The notes beneath the pieces are model-generated. The model made no database searches, had not been told where the DNA came from, and was given only the letters and a program-made list of their open reading frames with translations. A stretch of 64,000 bases of DNA from Polynucleobacter sinensis (GTDB taxonomy: Bacteria; Pseudomonadota; Gammaproteobacteria; Burkholderiales; Burkholderiaceae), in NCBI RefSeq assembly GCF_001595985.1, contig NZ_LOJJ01000001.1:248001-312000 (forward strand), given 5' to 3'. Positions 51,792 through 62,394 of the stretch are shown piece by piece; position 1 is the first letter of the stretch, and each line of letters starts with the position of its first letter. The translations under genes were made by a program, and so were the position numbers.

Positions 51792-52418
51792 ATGAAGTTA
51801 ACTTTAGCCCTCTCGAAGGGGCGAATCTTCGAAGAAACCGCTGAGATCTTATCCAAGATCGGTATTCGTCCGCTTGAAGATCCTGAAAAGTCACGCAAAC
51901 TCATTATTGAGACCTCTAATCCGGATGTACGCCTCATTATTGTGCGTGCTTCCGATGTGCCAACCTATGTTCAGTTCGGTGGTGCGGATTTTGGTGTTGC
52001 GGGTTTAGATGTCTTGATGGAGAACGGCACTGATGGTTTGTATGTCCCATTCGATTTGGATATTGCTAAATGCCGGATGTCTGTTGCTGTAAAAGAAGGT
52101 TTTGATTACGCCGCTGCTGTTCAGCAGGGCTCCCGCTTGAAGGTAGCGACAAAATATGTGAATTGCGCGCGCGAACACTTTGCAAATAAAGGTGTGCATA
52201 TCGATACGATTCATTTGTATGGCTCGATGGAGTTGGCTCCATTAGTTGGTTTGGCTGATGCCATTGTGGATTTAGTGTCCACAGGCAACACCTTACGCGC
52301 AAACGGCCTCGTTGAGGTTGAGCCGATTGCCAATATCAGCGCGCGTCTTGTGGTGAATCAAGCTTCTTATAAACGTAAGCGCTCGCAGTTGCAGCCATTC
52401 TTTGAATTACTCAAGTAA
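51792..52418 (+). CDS. hisG: ATP phosphoribosyltransferase, short form
   Basis: First step of histidine synthesis, ATP plus PRPP to phosphoribosyl-ATP. It has 208 residues, so it lacks the C-terminal regulatory domain of the long form; the short form needs HisZ for activity and feedback control. Motifs: [11 protein letters not shown], the PRPP region [18 protein letters not shown]. No hisZ is present in the window; in related genera it lies elsewhere. Confidence 0.96.
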   Translation: MKLTLALSKGRIFEETAEILSKIGIRPLEDPEKSRKLIIETSNPDVRLIIVRASDVPTYVQFGGADFGVAGLDVLMENGTDGLYVPFDLDIAKCRMSVAVKEGFDYAAAVQQGSRLKVATKYVNCAREHFANKGVHIDTIHLYGSMELAPLVGLADAIVDLVSTGNTLRANGLVEVEPIANISARLVVNQASYKRKRSQLQPFFELLK

Positions 52419-52429
52419 AAGAAATTCAT

Positions 52430-53767
52430 ATGTCTGTTGCACGGGTTAACGTTAAACGACTGAATAGCCAGGATGCTGGGTTTAAAGAAACCTTGCTCTC
52501 AAGCCTTTCTTTGCCAATGGCCGATGATGAGGCGATTGATGCTGCGGTTGTTAGAATTTTGGCGCAAGTGAAGGCCGACGGTGATGCTGCTGTCCTTGCA
52601 TTTACAAAACAGTTTGACCGTTTAAATGTTGCCGACGTCACTGAGCTAGAGATTACTCAAGAAGAATTAAAAAAAGCCTACGAAGGTTTATCGGCTGAAC
52701 AGAAAAATGCACTGGATATTGCTGCACAAAGAGTTCGTGCATATCACGAAAAACAAAAGATTGAAGCGGGATGTCACTCGTGGGAGTATGAAGAGGCAGA
52801 TGGCACACGCTTGGGGCAAAAAGTCACTCCATTAGATCGCGTAGGCATTTATGTTCCTGGCGGTAAGGCCGCCTATCCATCCTCTGTTTTGATGAATGCG
52901 ATTCCTGCAAAGGTTGCGGGGGTGACAGAGGTCATCATGGTGGTACCCACTCCCGATGGGGCGCGTAATTCTTTGGTCTTGGCTGCGGCCTATTTGTCGG
53001 GTGTAGATCGTGTCTTTACGATCGGTGGCGCACAAGCAGTTGGCGCTCTGGCTTACGGCACTAAGACCATTCCACCAGTCGATAAAATTGTTGGTCCCGG
53101 TAATGCCTATGTCGCTGCTGCTAAGCGCAGGGTGTTTGGAATTGTTGGTATCGACATGATTGCTGGCCCCTCAGAAATTTTAGTTTTGTGCGATGGCTCA
53201 AGCAATCCCGATTGGATTGCGATGGATTTGTTTTCTCAAGCTGAGCATGATGAATTAGCGCAGTCTATTTTGCTTTGTCCAGATGAGCAATTTATTGAGC
53301 AGGTACAGAGCAGTATTAATAAGTTGTTGCCAGAAATGCCGAGAAAGAAAGTGATTGAAACATCACTTGCTAATCGCGCTTTACTGATTCAGGTGAGAGA
53401 TATGAAGGAGGCTTGCGACATTGCGAATGCAATCGCTGCTGAGCACTTAGAAATTTGCGCTGCAGAGCCACGTAAGTGGGCTGACCTCATTCGTCATGCA
53501 GGTGCCATCTTCATGGGTAACTACACTAGCGAGTCTCTTGGCGATTATTGTGCAGGGCCAAATCACGTTTTGCCAACAGCACGAACTGCGCGTTTCTCAT
53601 CTCCACTAGGGGTGTACGATTTTATCAAGCGCTCGAGCATGATTGAGGTTAGTGAAGCTGGCGCGCAAACATTGGGTGCTGTAGCCAGTACTCTCGCGCA
53701 CGGCGAGGGCCTGACGGCTCACGCTCGTGCTGCTGAGATGCGTCTGAAGAAATACATTCAGAAATAA
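52430..53767 (+). CDS. hisD: Histidinol dehydrogenase
   Basis: Zinc enzyme that oxidises histidinol to histidine with two NAD. It has 445 residues. Visible: [52 protein letters not shown] and the zinc and base residues in SQAEHDE and AAEHLEI. Eleven bases after hisG. The next gene, hisC, converges on it from the other strand. Confidence 0.97.
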   Translation: MSVARVNVKRLNSQDAGFKETLLSSLSLPMADDEAIDAAVVRILAQVKADGDAAVLAFTKQFDRLNVADVTELEITQEELKKAYEGLSAEQKNALDIAAQRVRAYHEKQKIEAGCHSWEYEEADGTRLGQKVTPLDRVGIYVPGGKAAYPSSVLMNAIPAKVAGVTEVIMVVPTPDGARNSLVLAAAYLSGVDRVFTIGGAQAVGALAYGTKTIPPVDKIVGPGNAYVAAAKRRVFGIVGIDMIAGPSEILVLCDGSSNPDWIAMDLFSQAEHDELAQSILLCPDEQFIEQVQSSINKLLPEMPRKKVIETSLANRALLIQVRDMKEACDIANAIAAEHLEICAAEPRKWADLIRHAGAIFMGNYTSESLGDYCAGPNHVLPTARTARFSSPLGVYDFIKRSSMIEVSEAGAQTLGAVASTLAHGEGLTAHARAAEMRLKKYIQK

Positions 53768-53790
53768 AAAATTACCGTAATGAATCTAGC

Positions 53791-54864
53791 TCAAGCACTA
53801 GCTAGGATTTCTTTCAAGGCTGCAACTAGCTCGTTAGTTTGCTCGTCGGTGCCGATAGTGATGCGTAGAAATTCTTCTATGCGTGGCGATTGAAAGTGAC
53901 GCACGATAATTCCGCGATCTCGTAAGGACTGATACAGTTTCACACCTTTATGTTTTGGGTGGTGCGTAAATATGAAGTTTGCTGTTGATGGCAAAGTATC
54001 AAAACCCAACATTGTTAGTTCGTGTACCAAGCGTTCACGAGTCTGAATCACTTTCTTTGTAGTGATCTCTAGATGCGCTTGATCTTGAATGGCAGCGATT
54101 GCACCTGTTTGCGCCAAGCGCCCAAGAGGATAAGAGTTAAAGCTATTCTTGACGCGCTCTAAACCTTCAATGAGGGCGGGGTGACCTACAGCAAATCCCA
54201 CCCGTAATCCCGCTAGGGCGCGAGACTTAGATAGGGTGTGAACGACTAAGAGATTCTCTGGGCAAGCATTCCCGCGTAACAGTGGGATAGAGGATTCGGT
54301 TCCGTAGTCGACATAAGCCTCATCGATAACCACTACTGAATCTATATTTCTGCCGAGGAGTGATTCGATATCTGCCCTAGGAATGGCTCGTCCAGTGGGG
54401 GCGTTGGGGTTGGGGAAAATAATCCCACCATTGGGAAATTTGAAATCTTTTGTCTCAATTTCAAAATTAGGGCCTAGGGCGACGGTTTGATAGTCAATCC
54501 CAAATAACTTGCAGTAGACAGGGTAGAAGCTATAGGTGATATCCGGAAACTGGATCGGCTTAGCTTGTTTGAGGAGCCCTAGAAATACGTGAGCCAGGAC
54601 TTCGTCCGAGCCATTGCCTAAAAACACCTGTTTTGGGTCTAGGCCATGCAAATCAGCGATGGCTTTTTTAAGGGCTACTCCTTCTGGGTCTGGATAAAGC
54701 CTTAAATCATCATTTGTTTGCTCATTTATCGCTGCTAGCGCCTTGGGAGAGGGTCCATAAGGGCTCTCGTTAGTGTTTAGCTTTACTAACCGCTTCATTT
54801 GCGGTTGCTCCCCAGGAACATAGGGGGTAAGGGTCTGAACAACGGGGCTCCAAAAGCGGCTCAT
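53791..54864 (-). CDS. hisC: Histidinol-phosphate aminotransferase (inverted relative to the his cluster)
   Basis: PLP aminotransferase converting imidazole acetol phosphate to histidinol phosphate. It has 357 residues; PLP lysine K213 ([19 protein letters not shown]), D181 ([11 protein letters not shown]), N30/N32 region [13 protein letters not shown] and the phosphate-binding arginine near [19 protein letters not shown]. It lies on the minus strand between hisD and hisB, whereas these genes are normally collinear. It needs its own promoter in the 125-base hisC-hisB gap. Confidence 0.96.
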   Translation of the reverse strand: MSRFWSPVVQTLTPYVPGEQPQMKRLVKLNTNESPYGPSPKALAAINEQTNDDLRLYPDPEGVALKKAIADLHGLDPKQVFLGNGSDEVLAHVFLGLLKQAKPIQFPDITYSFYPVYCKLFGIDYQTVALGPNFEIETKDFKFPNGGIIFPNPNAPTGRAIPRADIESLLGRNIDSVVVIDEAYVDYGTESSIPLLRGNACPENLLVVHTLSKSRALAGLRVGFAVGHPALIEGLERVKNSFNSYPLGRLAQTGAIAAIQDQAHLEITTKKVIQTRERLVHELTMLGFDTLPSTANFIFTHHPKHKGVKLYQSLRDRGIIVRHFQSPRIEEFLRITIGTDEQTNELVAALKEILASA

Positions 54865-54989
54865 TAGGGACTCTAGTTAAAAATCTGCAAAAGTTAATAA
54901 ATACCAGCAGGCAAATCAGCATTTATATCTGTATTAGGAATGATATTATGAGGCTTCAATCAACACTTCGCCTCGCGGCGCACTGAAGC

Positions 54990-55577
54990 ATGCGGCAAGC
55001 CGACGTTACCCGAAACACTTCGGAAACCAAAATTCAAATTGCTATCAATTTAGATGGCACTGGTAAGGCTGAGCTAGCCTCAGGTGTTCCATTCCTAGAC
55101 CATATGCTCGATCAAATTGCCCGTCACGGCATGATTGACCTCAAAGTGGTGGCAAAAGGGGATACCCATATTGATGATCACCATACCGTTGAGGATGTCG
55201 GCATCACTCTGGGTCAGGCATTTGCCAAGGCGGTTGGTGATAAAGCGGGCATTACTCGCTATGGCCACTCTTATGTCCCTTTGGATGAAACCCTATCTCG
55301 CGTTGTAATCGATTTTTCAGGTCGACCAGGACTGGAGTTCAATGTGCCATTTACCCGAGCGCGCGTGGGTGACTTTGACGTGGATCTGAGCATTGAGTTT
55401 TTCCGCGGCTTTGTAAACCACGCTGGAGTAACCTTGCATATTGATAATTTGCGGGGTATTAATGCTCACCATCAGATTGAAACCGTGTTCAAGGCTTTTG
55501 GCCGTGCTTTACGGATGGCTTTAGAGCTTGATCCCCGTGCGTCTGGCGTTGTTCCATCTACCAAGGGCAGTCTCTAA
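54990..55577 (+). CDS. hisB: Imidazoleglycerol-phosphate dehydratase
   Basis: Manganese enzyme of the histidine pathway. It has 195 residues, the monofunctional form without the phosphatase domain of E. coli HisB. The metal-binding histidine clusters are [26 protein letters not shown] and [19 protein letters not shown]. Divergent from hisC; a TATTAT box at 54944-54949 could be part of its promoter, but no clear -35 was seen. Confidence 0.97.
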   Translation: MRQADVTRNTSETKIQIAINLDGTGKAELASGVPFLDHMLDQIARHGMIDLKVVAKGDTHIDDHHTVEDVGITLGQAFAKAVGDKAGITRYGHSYVPLDETLSRVVIDFSGRPGLEFNVPFTRARVGDFDVDLSIEFFRGFVNHAGVTLHIDNLRGINAHHQIETVFKAFGRALRMALELDPRASGVVPSTKGSL

Positions 55578-55639
55578 TCTAGAAAATTTCTAGCATTGGG
55601 TAGAAGACCGTCAAAAAACTACAGAACATAGGCTAACAA

Positions 55640-56302
55640 TTGGCGCAAACCATTGCGATCGTCGATTATGGAATGGGTAATTTACGTTCTGTATATCAAG
55701 CATTTCATCATGTGGCTCCTGATGCCAATGTGGTGATTGCGCGTAAGCCCGAAGAAATTATTGCCGCAGAGCGAGTGGTTCTGCCTGGACAAGGCGCAAT
55801 GCCTGATTGTATGAAGCATTTAGAAGAGTCTGGCTTGCTTGAAGCATTGTTGGAAGCTGCAAAAAACAAGCCGTTATTAGGTGTTTGCGTTGGCGAACAA
55901 ATGCTTTTTGATCGGAGTGCCGAAGTGCGCTCAAGCGCTGATGCATCCTGGACCCCTTGTTTGGGTCTGATTTCAGGGGAAGTCAGGCGTTTTGAGTTAG
56001 CTGGTAAATTCCAGCCAGATGGATCTGCTTATAAGGTTCCTCACATGGGTTGGAATCAAGTTCGTCAGAATCGTCAGCACCCGATTTGGGATGGCATACC
56101 TGATATGACCAGTTTTTATTTTGTGCATAGTTATTACGTTGTGCCGCAAGACAAAGAAGATATCGCGGGCTCAACGGAGTATGGGGATTGGTTTACTTCT
56201 GCTGTTGCAAGGGATAATATTTTTGCAACCCAATTTCATCCTGAAAAAAGTGCAGAATACGGCTTAAAGCTCTACAAAAATTTTGTTTCTTGGCAACCTT
56301 AA
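55640..56302 (+). CDS. hisH: Imidazole glycerol phosphate synthase, glutamine amidotransferase subunit
   Basis: Releases ammonia from glutamine for HisF. The start is TTG ([17 protein letters not shown] after initiation), with AGG nine bases upstream. It has 220 residues; catalytic C83 ([11 protein letters not shown], with valine where leucine is usual) and H200/E202 ([12 protein letters not shown]) are present. Confidence 0.96.
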   Translation: MAQTIAIVDYGMGNLRSVYQAFHHVAPDANVVIARKPEEIIAAERVVLPGQGAMPDCMKHLEESGLLEALLEAAKNKPLLGVCVGEQMLFDRSAEVRSSADASWTPCLGLISGEVRRFELAGKFQPDGSAYKVPHMGWNQVRQNRQHPIWDGIPDMTSFYFVHSYYVVPQDKEDIAGSTEYGDWFTSAVARDNIFATQFHPEKSAEYGLKLYKNFVSWQP

Positions 56303-56320
56303 TATTTATCTGACGCTGCT

Positions 56321-57082
56321 ATGCTTCTAATACCTGCAATTGATTTAAAAGACGGCCACTGTGTTCGACTAGAGCAAGGTGACATGGACAAGGCCACGGT
56401 TTTTTCTGAAGATCCTGGCGCAATGGCGACACATTGGATTAGCAAGGGCGCACGTCGCTTGCACCTAGTTGATCTCAATGGCGCATTTGCCGGAAAACTC
56501 AAAAATGAATCTGCTATTAAATCTATTCTTAAGGCGGTAGGAGATGAAATTCCTGTTCAGCTTGGTGGTGGTATTCGTGACCTAGAAACGATTGAGCGTT
56601 TATTGGATGACGGCATTAGTACAGTCATTATCGGTACGGCTGCTGTCAAGAGTCCGGGGTTTGTGCAAGATGCGTGCACCGCTTTTCCTGGACATATTAT
56701 GGTGGGTTTAGATGCGCGTGATGGCAAAGTTGCCACGGACGGTTGGAGCAAAATTACAGGTCACGAAGTGATCGATCTTGCTAAGAAATTTGAAGACTAC
56801 GGCGTGGAGGCAATTATCTACACCGATATTGGTCGTGACGGTATGCTCAAAGGCGTGAATATGGATGCGACGATCAAGTTGGCCCAAGCCATTCGCATTC
56901 CGGTAATTGCAAGTGGCGGACTATCAAGCAACCAAGATATCGAGGCACTTTGTGCGGCTGAGGAAGAGGGTGTTATGGGCGTGATTGCGGGCCGCTCTAT
57001 TTATGCTGGCGATCTCGATTTAACTGCGGCCCAAAAGTATGCCGATGAGCTGACTCTCAAGTTTGCAAAGAAAATTGTCTAG
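56321..57082 (+). CDS. hisA: ProFAR isomerase HisA
   Basis: Isomerises ProFAR to PRFAR in a TIM barrel. It has 253 residues. The catalytic aspartates lie in [18 protein letters not shown] and in [11 protein letters not shown]; phosphate loops VQLGGGIRD and IASGGLSS are clear. Between hisH and hisF. Confidence 0.97.
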   Translation: MLLIPAIDLKDGHCVRLEQGDMDKATVFSEDPGAMATHWISKGARRLHLVDLNGAFAGKLKNESAIKSILKAVGDEIPVQLGGGIRDLETIERLLDDGISTVIIGTAAVKSPGFVQDACTAFPGHIMVGLDARDGKVATDGWSKITGHEVIDLAKKFEDYGVEAIIYTDIGRDGMLKGVNMDATIKLAQAIRIPVIASGGLSSNQDIEALCAAEEEGVMGVIAGRSIYAGDLDLTAAQKYADELTLKFAKKIV

Positions 57083-57093
57083 AGTGCTTCTCA

Positions 57094-57852
57094 GTGCTAA
57101 CTAAACGAATTATTCCTTGCCTTGATGTAACGGCAGGCCGTGTTGTAAAGGGCGTGAACTTTGTTGGTTTGCGTGACGCCGGTGATCCAGTCGAGATCGC
57201 AAAGCGTTATGACACTCAAGGCGCTGATGAGTTAACTTTCCTGGACATTACTGCAACATCAGATGGGCGCGATCTCATTTTGCACATCATTGAAGATGTT
57301 GCATCCCAGGTGTTTATTCCTTTGACCGTTGGCGGTGGTGTGCGTGCTGTAGCGGATGTGCGTCGTTTGCTTAATGCTGGTGCTGATAAGGTAAGTATGA
57401 ATTCATCAGCGGTAGCAAATCCAGATTTAGTTTCTGATGCTGCTGCGTACTATGGTTCTCAGTGTATTGTTGTCGCGATTGATGCCAAGAAGACCGAGAC
57501 GGGAAATTGGGAAGTGTTTACTCACGGCGGTAGAACTGCTACTGGTATGGATGTTGTAGCCTGGGCAACAGAAGTGGCCAAACGTGGTGCTGGTGAAATA
57601 TTACTTACTAGTATGAATCGCGATGGTAGTAAAGATGGATTTGACCTTGAGTTAACTGCGGCGGTCAGCGATGCGGTGAGCGTTCCTGTTATTGCTTCTG
57701 GCGGAGTAGGCAATTTGCAGCACCTGGTCGATGGCATTACGAAAGGTCATGCTGACGCTGTTCTTGCGGCGAGTATTTTTCACTATGGTGAATACACTGT
57801 GGGGCAGGCAAAAGAATACATGGCGAGCCAAGGAATTCCGGTGCGGATTTAA
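57094..57852 (+). CDS. hisF: Imidazole glycerol phosphate synthase, cyclase subunit
   Basis: Cyclase half of the HisHF complex, making imidazole glycerol phosphate and AICAR. The start is GTG ([20 protein letters not shown] after initiation). It has 252 residues; catalytic aspartates in [10 protein letters not shown] and in [15 protein letters not shown]. Eleven bases after hisA. Confidence 0.97.
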   Translation: MLTKRIIPCLDVTAGRVVKGVNFVGLRDAGDPVEIAKRYDTQGADELTFLDITATSDGRDLILHIIEDVASQVFIPLTVGGGVRAVADVRRLLNAGADKVSMNSSAVANPDLVSDAAAYYGSQCIVVAIDAKKTETGNWEVFTHGGRTATGMDVVAWATEVAKRGAGEILLTSMNRDGSKDGFDLELTAAVSDAVSVPVIASGGVGNLQHLVDGITKGHADAVLAASIFHYGEYTVGQAKEYMASQGIPVRI

Positions 57853-57884
57853 GTGGTAATAAAGCAAATTTAGAAAAGATATTC

Positions 57885-58295
57885 ATGAGCATATTTACCC
57901 CAATCCAATCGTTAGAAGCCGGCCCATGGCTGGATGCTGTTAAATGGAATGAGCAAGGTTTAGTTCCTGTGATTGCTCAAGAGCTAGGTAGTAAAGATAT
58001 TTTGATGATGGCTTGGATGAATCGCGATGCTTTGCTGGCCACTTTGCGCTTAGGAGAGGCAGTGTATTGGACTCGTTCAAGACAAAAACTGTGGCACAAG
58101 GGTGAAGAATCTGGCCATACCCAAAAGGTCAAAGAAATTCGTCTTGATTGCGATGGCGATACGATTGTTCTTTTGGTTGAGCAAAAAGACGGCATTGCAT
58201 GCCACACTGGCGAGCATAGTTGCTTTTTTCAGCGGTGGGATTCCACGAAATCAGCTTGGGTTGATGAGTCTCAGGGAAAAAATAGGACTTCTTAG
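57885..58295 (+). CDS. hisI: Phosphoribosyl-AMP cyclohydrolase
   Basis: Opens the adenine ring of phosphoribosyl-AMP, a zinc and magnesium enzyme. It has 136 residues, separate from hisE rather than fused as in E. coli. Metal ligands are seen in [14 protein letters not shown] and [11 protein letters not shown]. Thirty-two bases after hisF. Confidence 0.97.
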   Translation: MSIFTPIQSLEAGPWLDAVKWNEQGLVPVIAQELGSKDILMMAWMNRDALLATLRLGEAVYWTRSRQKLWHKGEESGHTQKVKEIRLDCDGDTIVLLVEQKDGIACHTGEHSCFFQRWDSTKSAWVDESQGKNRTS

Positions 58296-58327
58296 TTTTC
58301 CTGGCATAAAAGACATAAAATCTCTTT

Positions 58328-58729
58328 ATGACTAGTCCAGCCAATACCCCTTCTAATTTAGATGCTGCTTTAGCCCACTTGGCTAATGTGGTGGATCGGC
58401 GCCGCGATGCATTCAAAGCCGGGCAAGCCGATCCAAAAACTTCTTATACAGCCCTGCTCTTTTCCAAGGGTGATGATGGCATTTTGAAGAAAATTGGCGA
58501 GGAGGCTACTGAAGTGGTCATGGCGGCCAAGGATGCTCGCAATGCCAACCTAGCTCCTGAGCAGCAAAAGCTTTTGGTTGGAGAAATGGCCGATCTCTGG
58601 TTTCACTGCCTGATTGCTTTATCTCAATTTGGCTTGCGGCCGGAGGATGTGATTGCCGAGCTGGAGCGTCGTTTGGGTACTTCGGGTATTGAAGAAAAAG
58701 CTGCCAGAAAAGCCGCTCATAAGGAGTAA
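58328..58729 (+). CDS. hisE: Phosphoribosyl-ATP pyrophosphatase
   Basis: Hydrolyses phosphoribosyl-ATP to phosphoribosyl-AMP. It has 133 residues; the MazG-like core [16 protein letters not shown] and the helix [13 protein letters not shown] carry the metal-binding acidic residues. Last histidine gene, three bases before the HIT gene. Confidence 0.96.
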   Translation: MTSPANTPSNLDAALAHLANVVDRRRDAFKAGQADPKTSYTALLFSKGDDGILKKIGEEATEVVMAAKDARNANLAPEQQKLLVGEMADLWFHCLIALSQFGLRPEDVIAELERRLGTSGIEEKAARKAAHKE

Positions 58730-58732
58730 TCG

Positions 58733-59089
58733 ATGTCCCACGATCCAAATTGCCTGTTTTGCAAGATTTCCCAGGGATTAATTCCCTCTCAGAAAGTGTA
58801 TGAGGATGAGGAAATCTGTGCCTTTAAGGACATTAACCCAGCTGCGCCAATCCATTTCTTGATGATTCCTAAAAAACATATTCCCATGTTGGAGTCTGCG
58901 CAAAGCGACGATGCCCCTTTGCTAGGTAGAATGATGGAATTAGCGCCACGTCTGGCCAAAGAGCAGGGTTGCCGCCCAGGAAAAGACGGCGGCTTTAGAT
59001 TGATGGTAAACAATGGCGCGGATGGTGGGCAGGAGGTTTATCACTTGCACTTGCATGTGATGGGCGGTCCGCGTCCCTGGAAAAAATAG
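58733..59089 (+). CDS. hinT: HIT-family purine nucleoside phosphoramidase (HinT-like)
   Basis: Histidine triad hydrolase of nucleoside phosphoramidates. It has 118 residues; HIT motif HLHLHVMGG with H104, H106 and H108, and the N-terminal CLFCKISQGLIPS with two cysteines typical of the zinc-binding bacterial group. Lies between hisE and tatA, a conserved neighbourhood in betaproteobacteria. Confidence 0.94.
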   Translation: MSHDPNCLFCKISQGLIPSQKVYEDEEICAFKDINPAAPIHFLMIPKKHIPMLESAQSDDAPLLGRMMELAPRLAKEQGCRPGKDGGFRLMVNNGADGGQEVYHLHLHVMGGPRPWKK

Positions 59090-59104
59090 TCTGAGGAGAT
59101 TGAA

Positions 59105-59338
59105 ATGGGTTCATTTAGCATTTGGCATTGGTTAATTGTTTTGGTAATCGTGATGTTGGTATTTGGTACCAAAAAATTACGTAATATCGGCACCGACTTG
59201 GGAGGCGCGGTAAAGGGTTTCAAAGATGGTATGAAAACATCGGATGAGCCACAAAAAGCAAATGATCAAATTCAGCAATCTGCCGCAGGCACTCCAGAGA
59301 AGACTGTAGATGTGCAAGCTAAGGATGTGAACAAATAA
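59105..59338 (+). CDS. tatA: Twin-arginine translocase subunit TatA
   Basis: Forms the size-variable pore for folded proteins. It has 77 residues: [20 protein letters not shown] membrane helix, the [10 protein letters not shown] hinge, an amphipathic helix ([15 protein letters not shown]) and a polar tail. GAGGAG precedes the ATG. First of three tat genes. Confidence 0.96.
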   Translation: MGSFSIWHWLIVLVIVMLVFGTKKLRNIGTDLGGAVKGFKDGMKTSDEPQKANDQIQQSAAGTPEKTVDVQAKDVNK

Positions 59339-59388
59339 TTGTTTAATTTGATGCACTCGAATGCGGTGCGCAATGCATTTCAACTTCT

Positions 59389-59865
59389 ATGATTGATCTT
59401 GGTGTTTCAAAGCTTGCGCTAATCGCTGTAGTGGCCCTAGTGGTCGTTGGCCCTGAGCGTCTTCCAAAAGTCGCGCGTATGGCTGGCAATCTTTTTGGTC
59501 GTGCGCAGCGTTATATGGCTGACGTGAAGTCTGAGGTTAGTCGTCAAATGGAAGTTGAGGAATTTAAGAAATTGCGCGAGGAAAGCGTTTCCGCATTTAA
59601 GGATGTCGAAAACACAATTCAATCCACCGTTCATGAGGCAGGCGCAAATCTTAGCGATCAAGCGGATATTTTTGAGAGCAATTTCACTAGAGCGCCGCTT
59701 GATGCAAAAGAAGTGTTACAAAAATCCATGCGTCAAGGACGCAAGAGCTGGGGCGTAAGGCGGGCTGCTAGACCAATTTGGTTTAAACGTTCTACGGGTA
59801 TGCGTACAAGAGTTCAATCCGGTGCTGCTCGTATGAAGCGTTTTCATCACAGCGCTAATAAATAA
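59389..59865 (+). CDS. tatB: Twin-arginine translocase subunit TatB
   Basis: Binds Tat signal peptides together with TatC. It has 158 residues with the family start MIDLGVSKLALIAVVALVVV, VGPERLPKVAR hinge and a long amphipathic region. The C-terminus is basic and unlike the E. coli protein (RSTGMRTRVQSGAARMKR), as is usual for this poorly conserved tail. Confidence 0.95.
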   Translation: MIDLGVSKLALIAVVALVVVGPERLPKVARMAGNLFGRAQRYMADVKSEVSRQMEVEEFKKLREESVSAFKDVENTIQSTVHEAGANLSDQADIFESNFTRAPLDAKEVLQKSMRQGRKSWGVRRAARPIWFKRSTGMRTRVQSGAARMKRFHHSANK

Positions 59866-59928
59866 GCAGTCAATACATTCAGCTATACAGCTAAACCCAC
59901 ACCAGAACTCAAAACAAGCCATATTTCG

Positions 59929-60726
59929 ATGACGCAAAATAATTCAACAGAAGATTCAGGTTTACAGGAATCTTTTTTATCTCATTTATATGAGTTGCGT
60001 GATCGCATTATTAAATCTGCACTAGCAATTATCATTGTTTTTGTTAGTTTGGTGTATTGGGCGCCCGATATTTTTCATCTGTTTGCGCAGCCCCTACTTC
60101 AGGCATTGCCCGCGGGTGGCAAGATGATTGTCACTGACGTGACGGGCTCATTTTTTGTGCCTATGAAGGTAACGATGTTAGTTGCTTTCTTAATTGCTTT
60201 GCCTGTGGTGATGTATCAATTGTGGGCTTTTATTGCTCCCGGGCTCTATCAGCATGAGCGAAAGCTAATCCTGCCCTTGGTAGTGAGTAGCTACAGTTTG
60301 TTTATCTTTGGAATGGCTTTTGCTTACTTCCTGGTTTTTCCAACTGTATTTCAATTCATGGCGAGTTATAACGCACCATTGGGTGCGGAAATGTCGACAG
60401 ATATCGATAACTATCTGAGTTTTGCCATGACGACATTTTTAGCATTTGGTATTACCTTTGAGGTACCAGTCGTTGTTGTGGTTTTAGTCCGCATGGGAAT
60501 GGTTCCCTTAGCTAAGCTTAGGGAGATTCGCCCCTATGTGATCGTAGGCGCATTTGTGATTTCAGCTATTGTTACGCCGCCCGATGTCTTATCCCAGCTG
60601 CTGTTGGCAGTGCCCATGAGCTTGCTATATGAATTGGGCTTATTGATTGCGCGCTTCTACGTATCAAAACCATCTGAGGATGAGGTTGGTGGCGCGAAAG
60701 ATGCTGACCCTCAAGCAAGCACTTGA
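59929..60726 (+). CDS. tatC: Twin-arginine translocase subunit TatC
   Basis: Receptor for twin-arginine signal peptides, six membrane helices. It has 265 residues; family signatures LQESFLSHLYELRDRIIKSA and SYSLFIFGMAFAYFLVFPTV, and the glutamate in LAFGITFEVPVVVVVL. The last 16 bases overlap the end of the convergent Sel1-repeat gene. Confidence 0.97.
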   Translation: MTQNNSTEDSGLQESFLSHLYELRDRIIKSALAIIIVFVSLVYWAPDIFHLFAQPLLQALPAGGKMIVTDVTGSFFVPMKVTMLVAFLIALPVVMYQLWAFIAPGLYQHERKLILPLVVSSYSLFIFGMAFAYFLVFPTVFQFMASYNAPLGAEMSTDIDNYLSFAMTTFLAFGITFEVPVVVVVLVRMGMVPLAKLREIRPYVIVGAFVISAIVTPPDVLSQLLLAVPMSLLYELGLLIARFYVSKPSEDEVGGAKDADPQAST

Positions 60727-62186
60727 TCTTGTGAGAAGGTAGTTTTAAGCCACTCCGTTACTCGATCAAAGCGGTAACGTCTTTGTCGTAAATTACCCTC
60801 TTGATCCGCATCGCTTCCAGCGAATGCTTTTCCAGCGGCTAAGAGTGAGCGACGTTGTTGTGTCGTATCAATCTGAATCAGTCTAGGTAATATTTTTGGC
60901 AGTTCATGACGAATATCTACAACCACACAGTGCTCATGTTGTAGCTGCCCGACATCACATAAAAGCAATTCGGCTTTGCTCAAATTAAATTGATTGGCAA
61001 TAATCAGTCTGTGGCATAACAAAATCCATTCATGATCGAGCTTATGTTCGGCATGATGATTGAGAGCCTCTTCTGCAAAAGTAGCTAGCTCATACCAGTC
61101 ATTTTTTTGAGGGTTGGATACATTCTCTAAAATTTTCCCGAGTAATTCTTTTGCCTCAGGCACTCCTTGCTGATGTGCCTGCCAAACCCAATAGGAAGCC
61201 TGAAGTCCCCGCACTTTCTCTTCAACCTTTTCGCGTTTGCGCCACAAGTTGGCACCTCTTCTGAATTGGGCTTGTGGGTGACCCAGGTCAGCGGCACGAT
61301 CAAAGCAGCGATCGCTCTCGGCAGCGTTGTATCCTGAAAACTGTGGACGGCGATATATCTCACCTAGAGCAAACCACGCATCACGGTCTCCATCCTTGGC
61401 TGCCAACTCTAACCAGTAAGCGGCTTTTTTCAGTGAGGCATTGGATTTCCCTGCTAGCTGGCTAGACGCCGCTTTTTCATCATGAGATTGATCTTCAAAT
61501 TGCGCTAGGCGTAAGCCCAATGTGAGCTTTGCAATCGTAAGCCCCAGTTCAGCTGCTTGAATTAAGGCCGCCTCATTCTTTTCGGAGAGCCAGGCACTCC
61601 AAAGGGAGGAAAGCGCCTCATCTTTAGGTTGAAGCTTAATGAGAAGTTCTTTTGCGGCGTTGGTGAATGCCGTTTCTGATTCTGCCAATTGAAGAAGAAA
61701 ATCCTTGGCAGTTTTTTGCAGTGATGAAAAATCAGTGCCAGCTTTGTGTCTCTGAACCCAGTTGGCAATTTCAGTTTGCAAATCTTTTTTATTGGGGTCT
61801 AGTAGTAATGCGGCTAGTTGCCATTGGGCCGCAGAGCTCGCGGAAACATTGGCTTCTGCTAATTTCCAGAACGATTCCCAGCCAAAAGAAAATGCCGGAG
61901 AATTAAAAGTTCCTTCTAGCGGAACCAGTGAGATTTGCTCCAGAATCTCCAAAATTTCAGCTGAAGTGCTTGCCGATCCTGAAATTTCAGTATTTCTAGA
62001 GCTCAATTCGCTAACTATTTGATTTTGAATGGATAAATAGGATTTCTCCAGCCAAATCAGGGCATTAGCGGGCTGAATGGGGGTTTTAAACGCCCCAGTC
62101 AGGTAGGCGGATGCCAATTTTTGTTGTGCGGATACATCACCCAGTCGGGCAGATTGTAGGATTTTTAAGAATTCACGGCTCGCCAT
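60711..62186 (-). CDS. Sel1-repeat (TPR-like) protein, function unknown
   Basis: 491 residues from MASREFLKILQSARLGD; the frame is open further upstream to 62333 but that part is not protein-like for the family. No signal peptide, so probably cytoplasmic. Sel1-like helical repeats are visible near residues 11-50, 205-230, 255-298 (AAYWLELAAKDGDRDAWFAL) and 299-345. The C-terminal 130 residues form a separate domain that was not recognised. Sel1 repeats bind proteins; the partner is unknown. It overlaps the tatC end by 16 bases. Confidence 0.8.
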   Translation of the reverse strand: MASREFLKILQSARLGDVSAQQKLASAYLTGAFKTPIQPANALIWLEKSYLSIQNQIVSELSSRNTEISGSASTSAEILEILEQISLVPLEGTFNSPAFSFGWESFWKLAEANVSASSAAQWQLAALLLDPNKKDLQTEIANWVQRHKAGTDFSSLQKTAKDFLLQLAESETAFTNAAKELLIKLQPKDEALSSLWSAWLSEKNEAALIQAAELGLTIAKLTLGLRLAQFEDQSHDEKAASSQLAGKSNASLKKAAYWLELAAKDGDRDAWFALGEIYRRPQFSGYNAAESDRCFDRAADLGHPQAQFRRGANLWRKREKVEEKVRGLQASYWVWQAHQQGVPEAKELLGKILENVSNPQKNDWYELATFAEEALNHHAEHKLDHEWILLCHRLIIANQFNLSKAELLLCDVGQLQHEHCVVVDIRHELPKILPRLIQIDTTQQRRSLLAAGKAFAGSDADQEGNLRQRRYRFDRVTEWLKTTFSQDQVLA

Positions 62187-62275
62187 GTGACAATTTTGAC
62201 ATCTAAGGCCATAAAACACCCGAAAAGGATGCCCTTGTTGCCGTGATACAACAAAGAAAACCAAAAAACTGCCTT

Positions 62276-62302
62276 TTGACAAGCAAAAAGAGTTCCTAAA
62301 TA
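62276..62302 (+). promoter_or_regulatory. Possible porin promoter
   Basis: TTGACA (62276-62281) and TAAATA (62297-62302) with a short 15-base spacer, giving a leader of roughly 85 bases. A small hairpin CCCAG-TCTAG-CTGGG follows near 62311-62326. Weakly supported because of the spacing. Confidence 0.35.
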
Positions 62303-62394
62303 CCCTTACCCCCAGTCTAGCTGGGCAAAACAAGCAAAATTCATAGGTCCCAGTTTTATTCGGGCATTACTTTCAATTTATGGAGATTTAAAGA

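Noticed and set aside
62187..62333. N-terminal extension of the Sel1-repeat protein
   Set aside because: Added residues are Cys/Phe/Arg-rich, not repeat-like, and there is no signal peptide; the stretch is more likely part of the porin upstream region.
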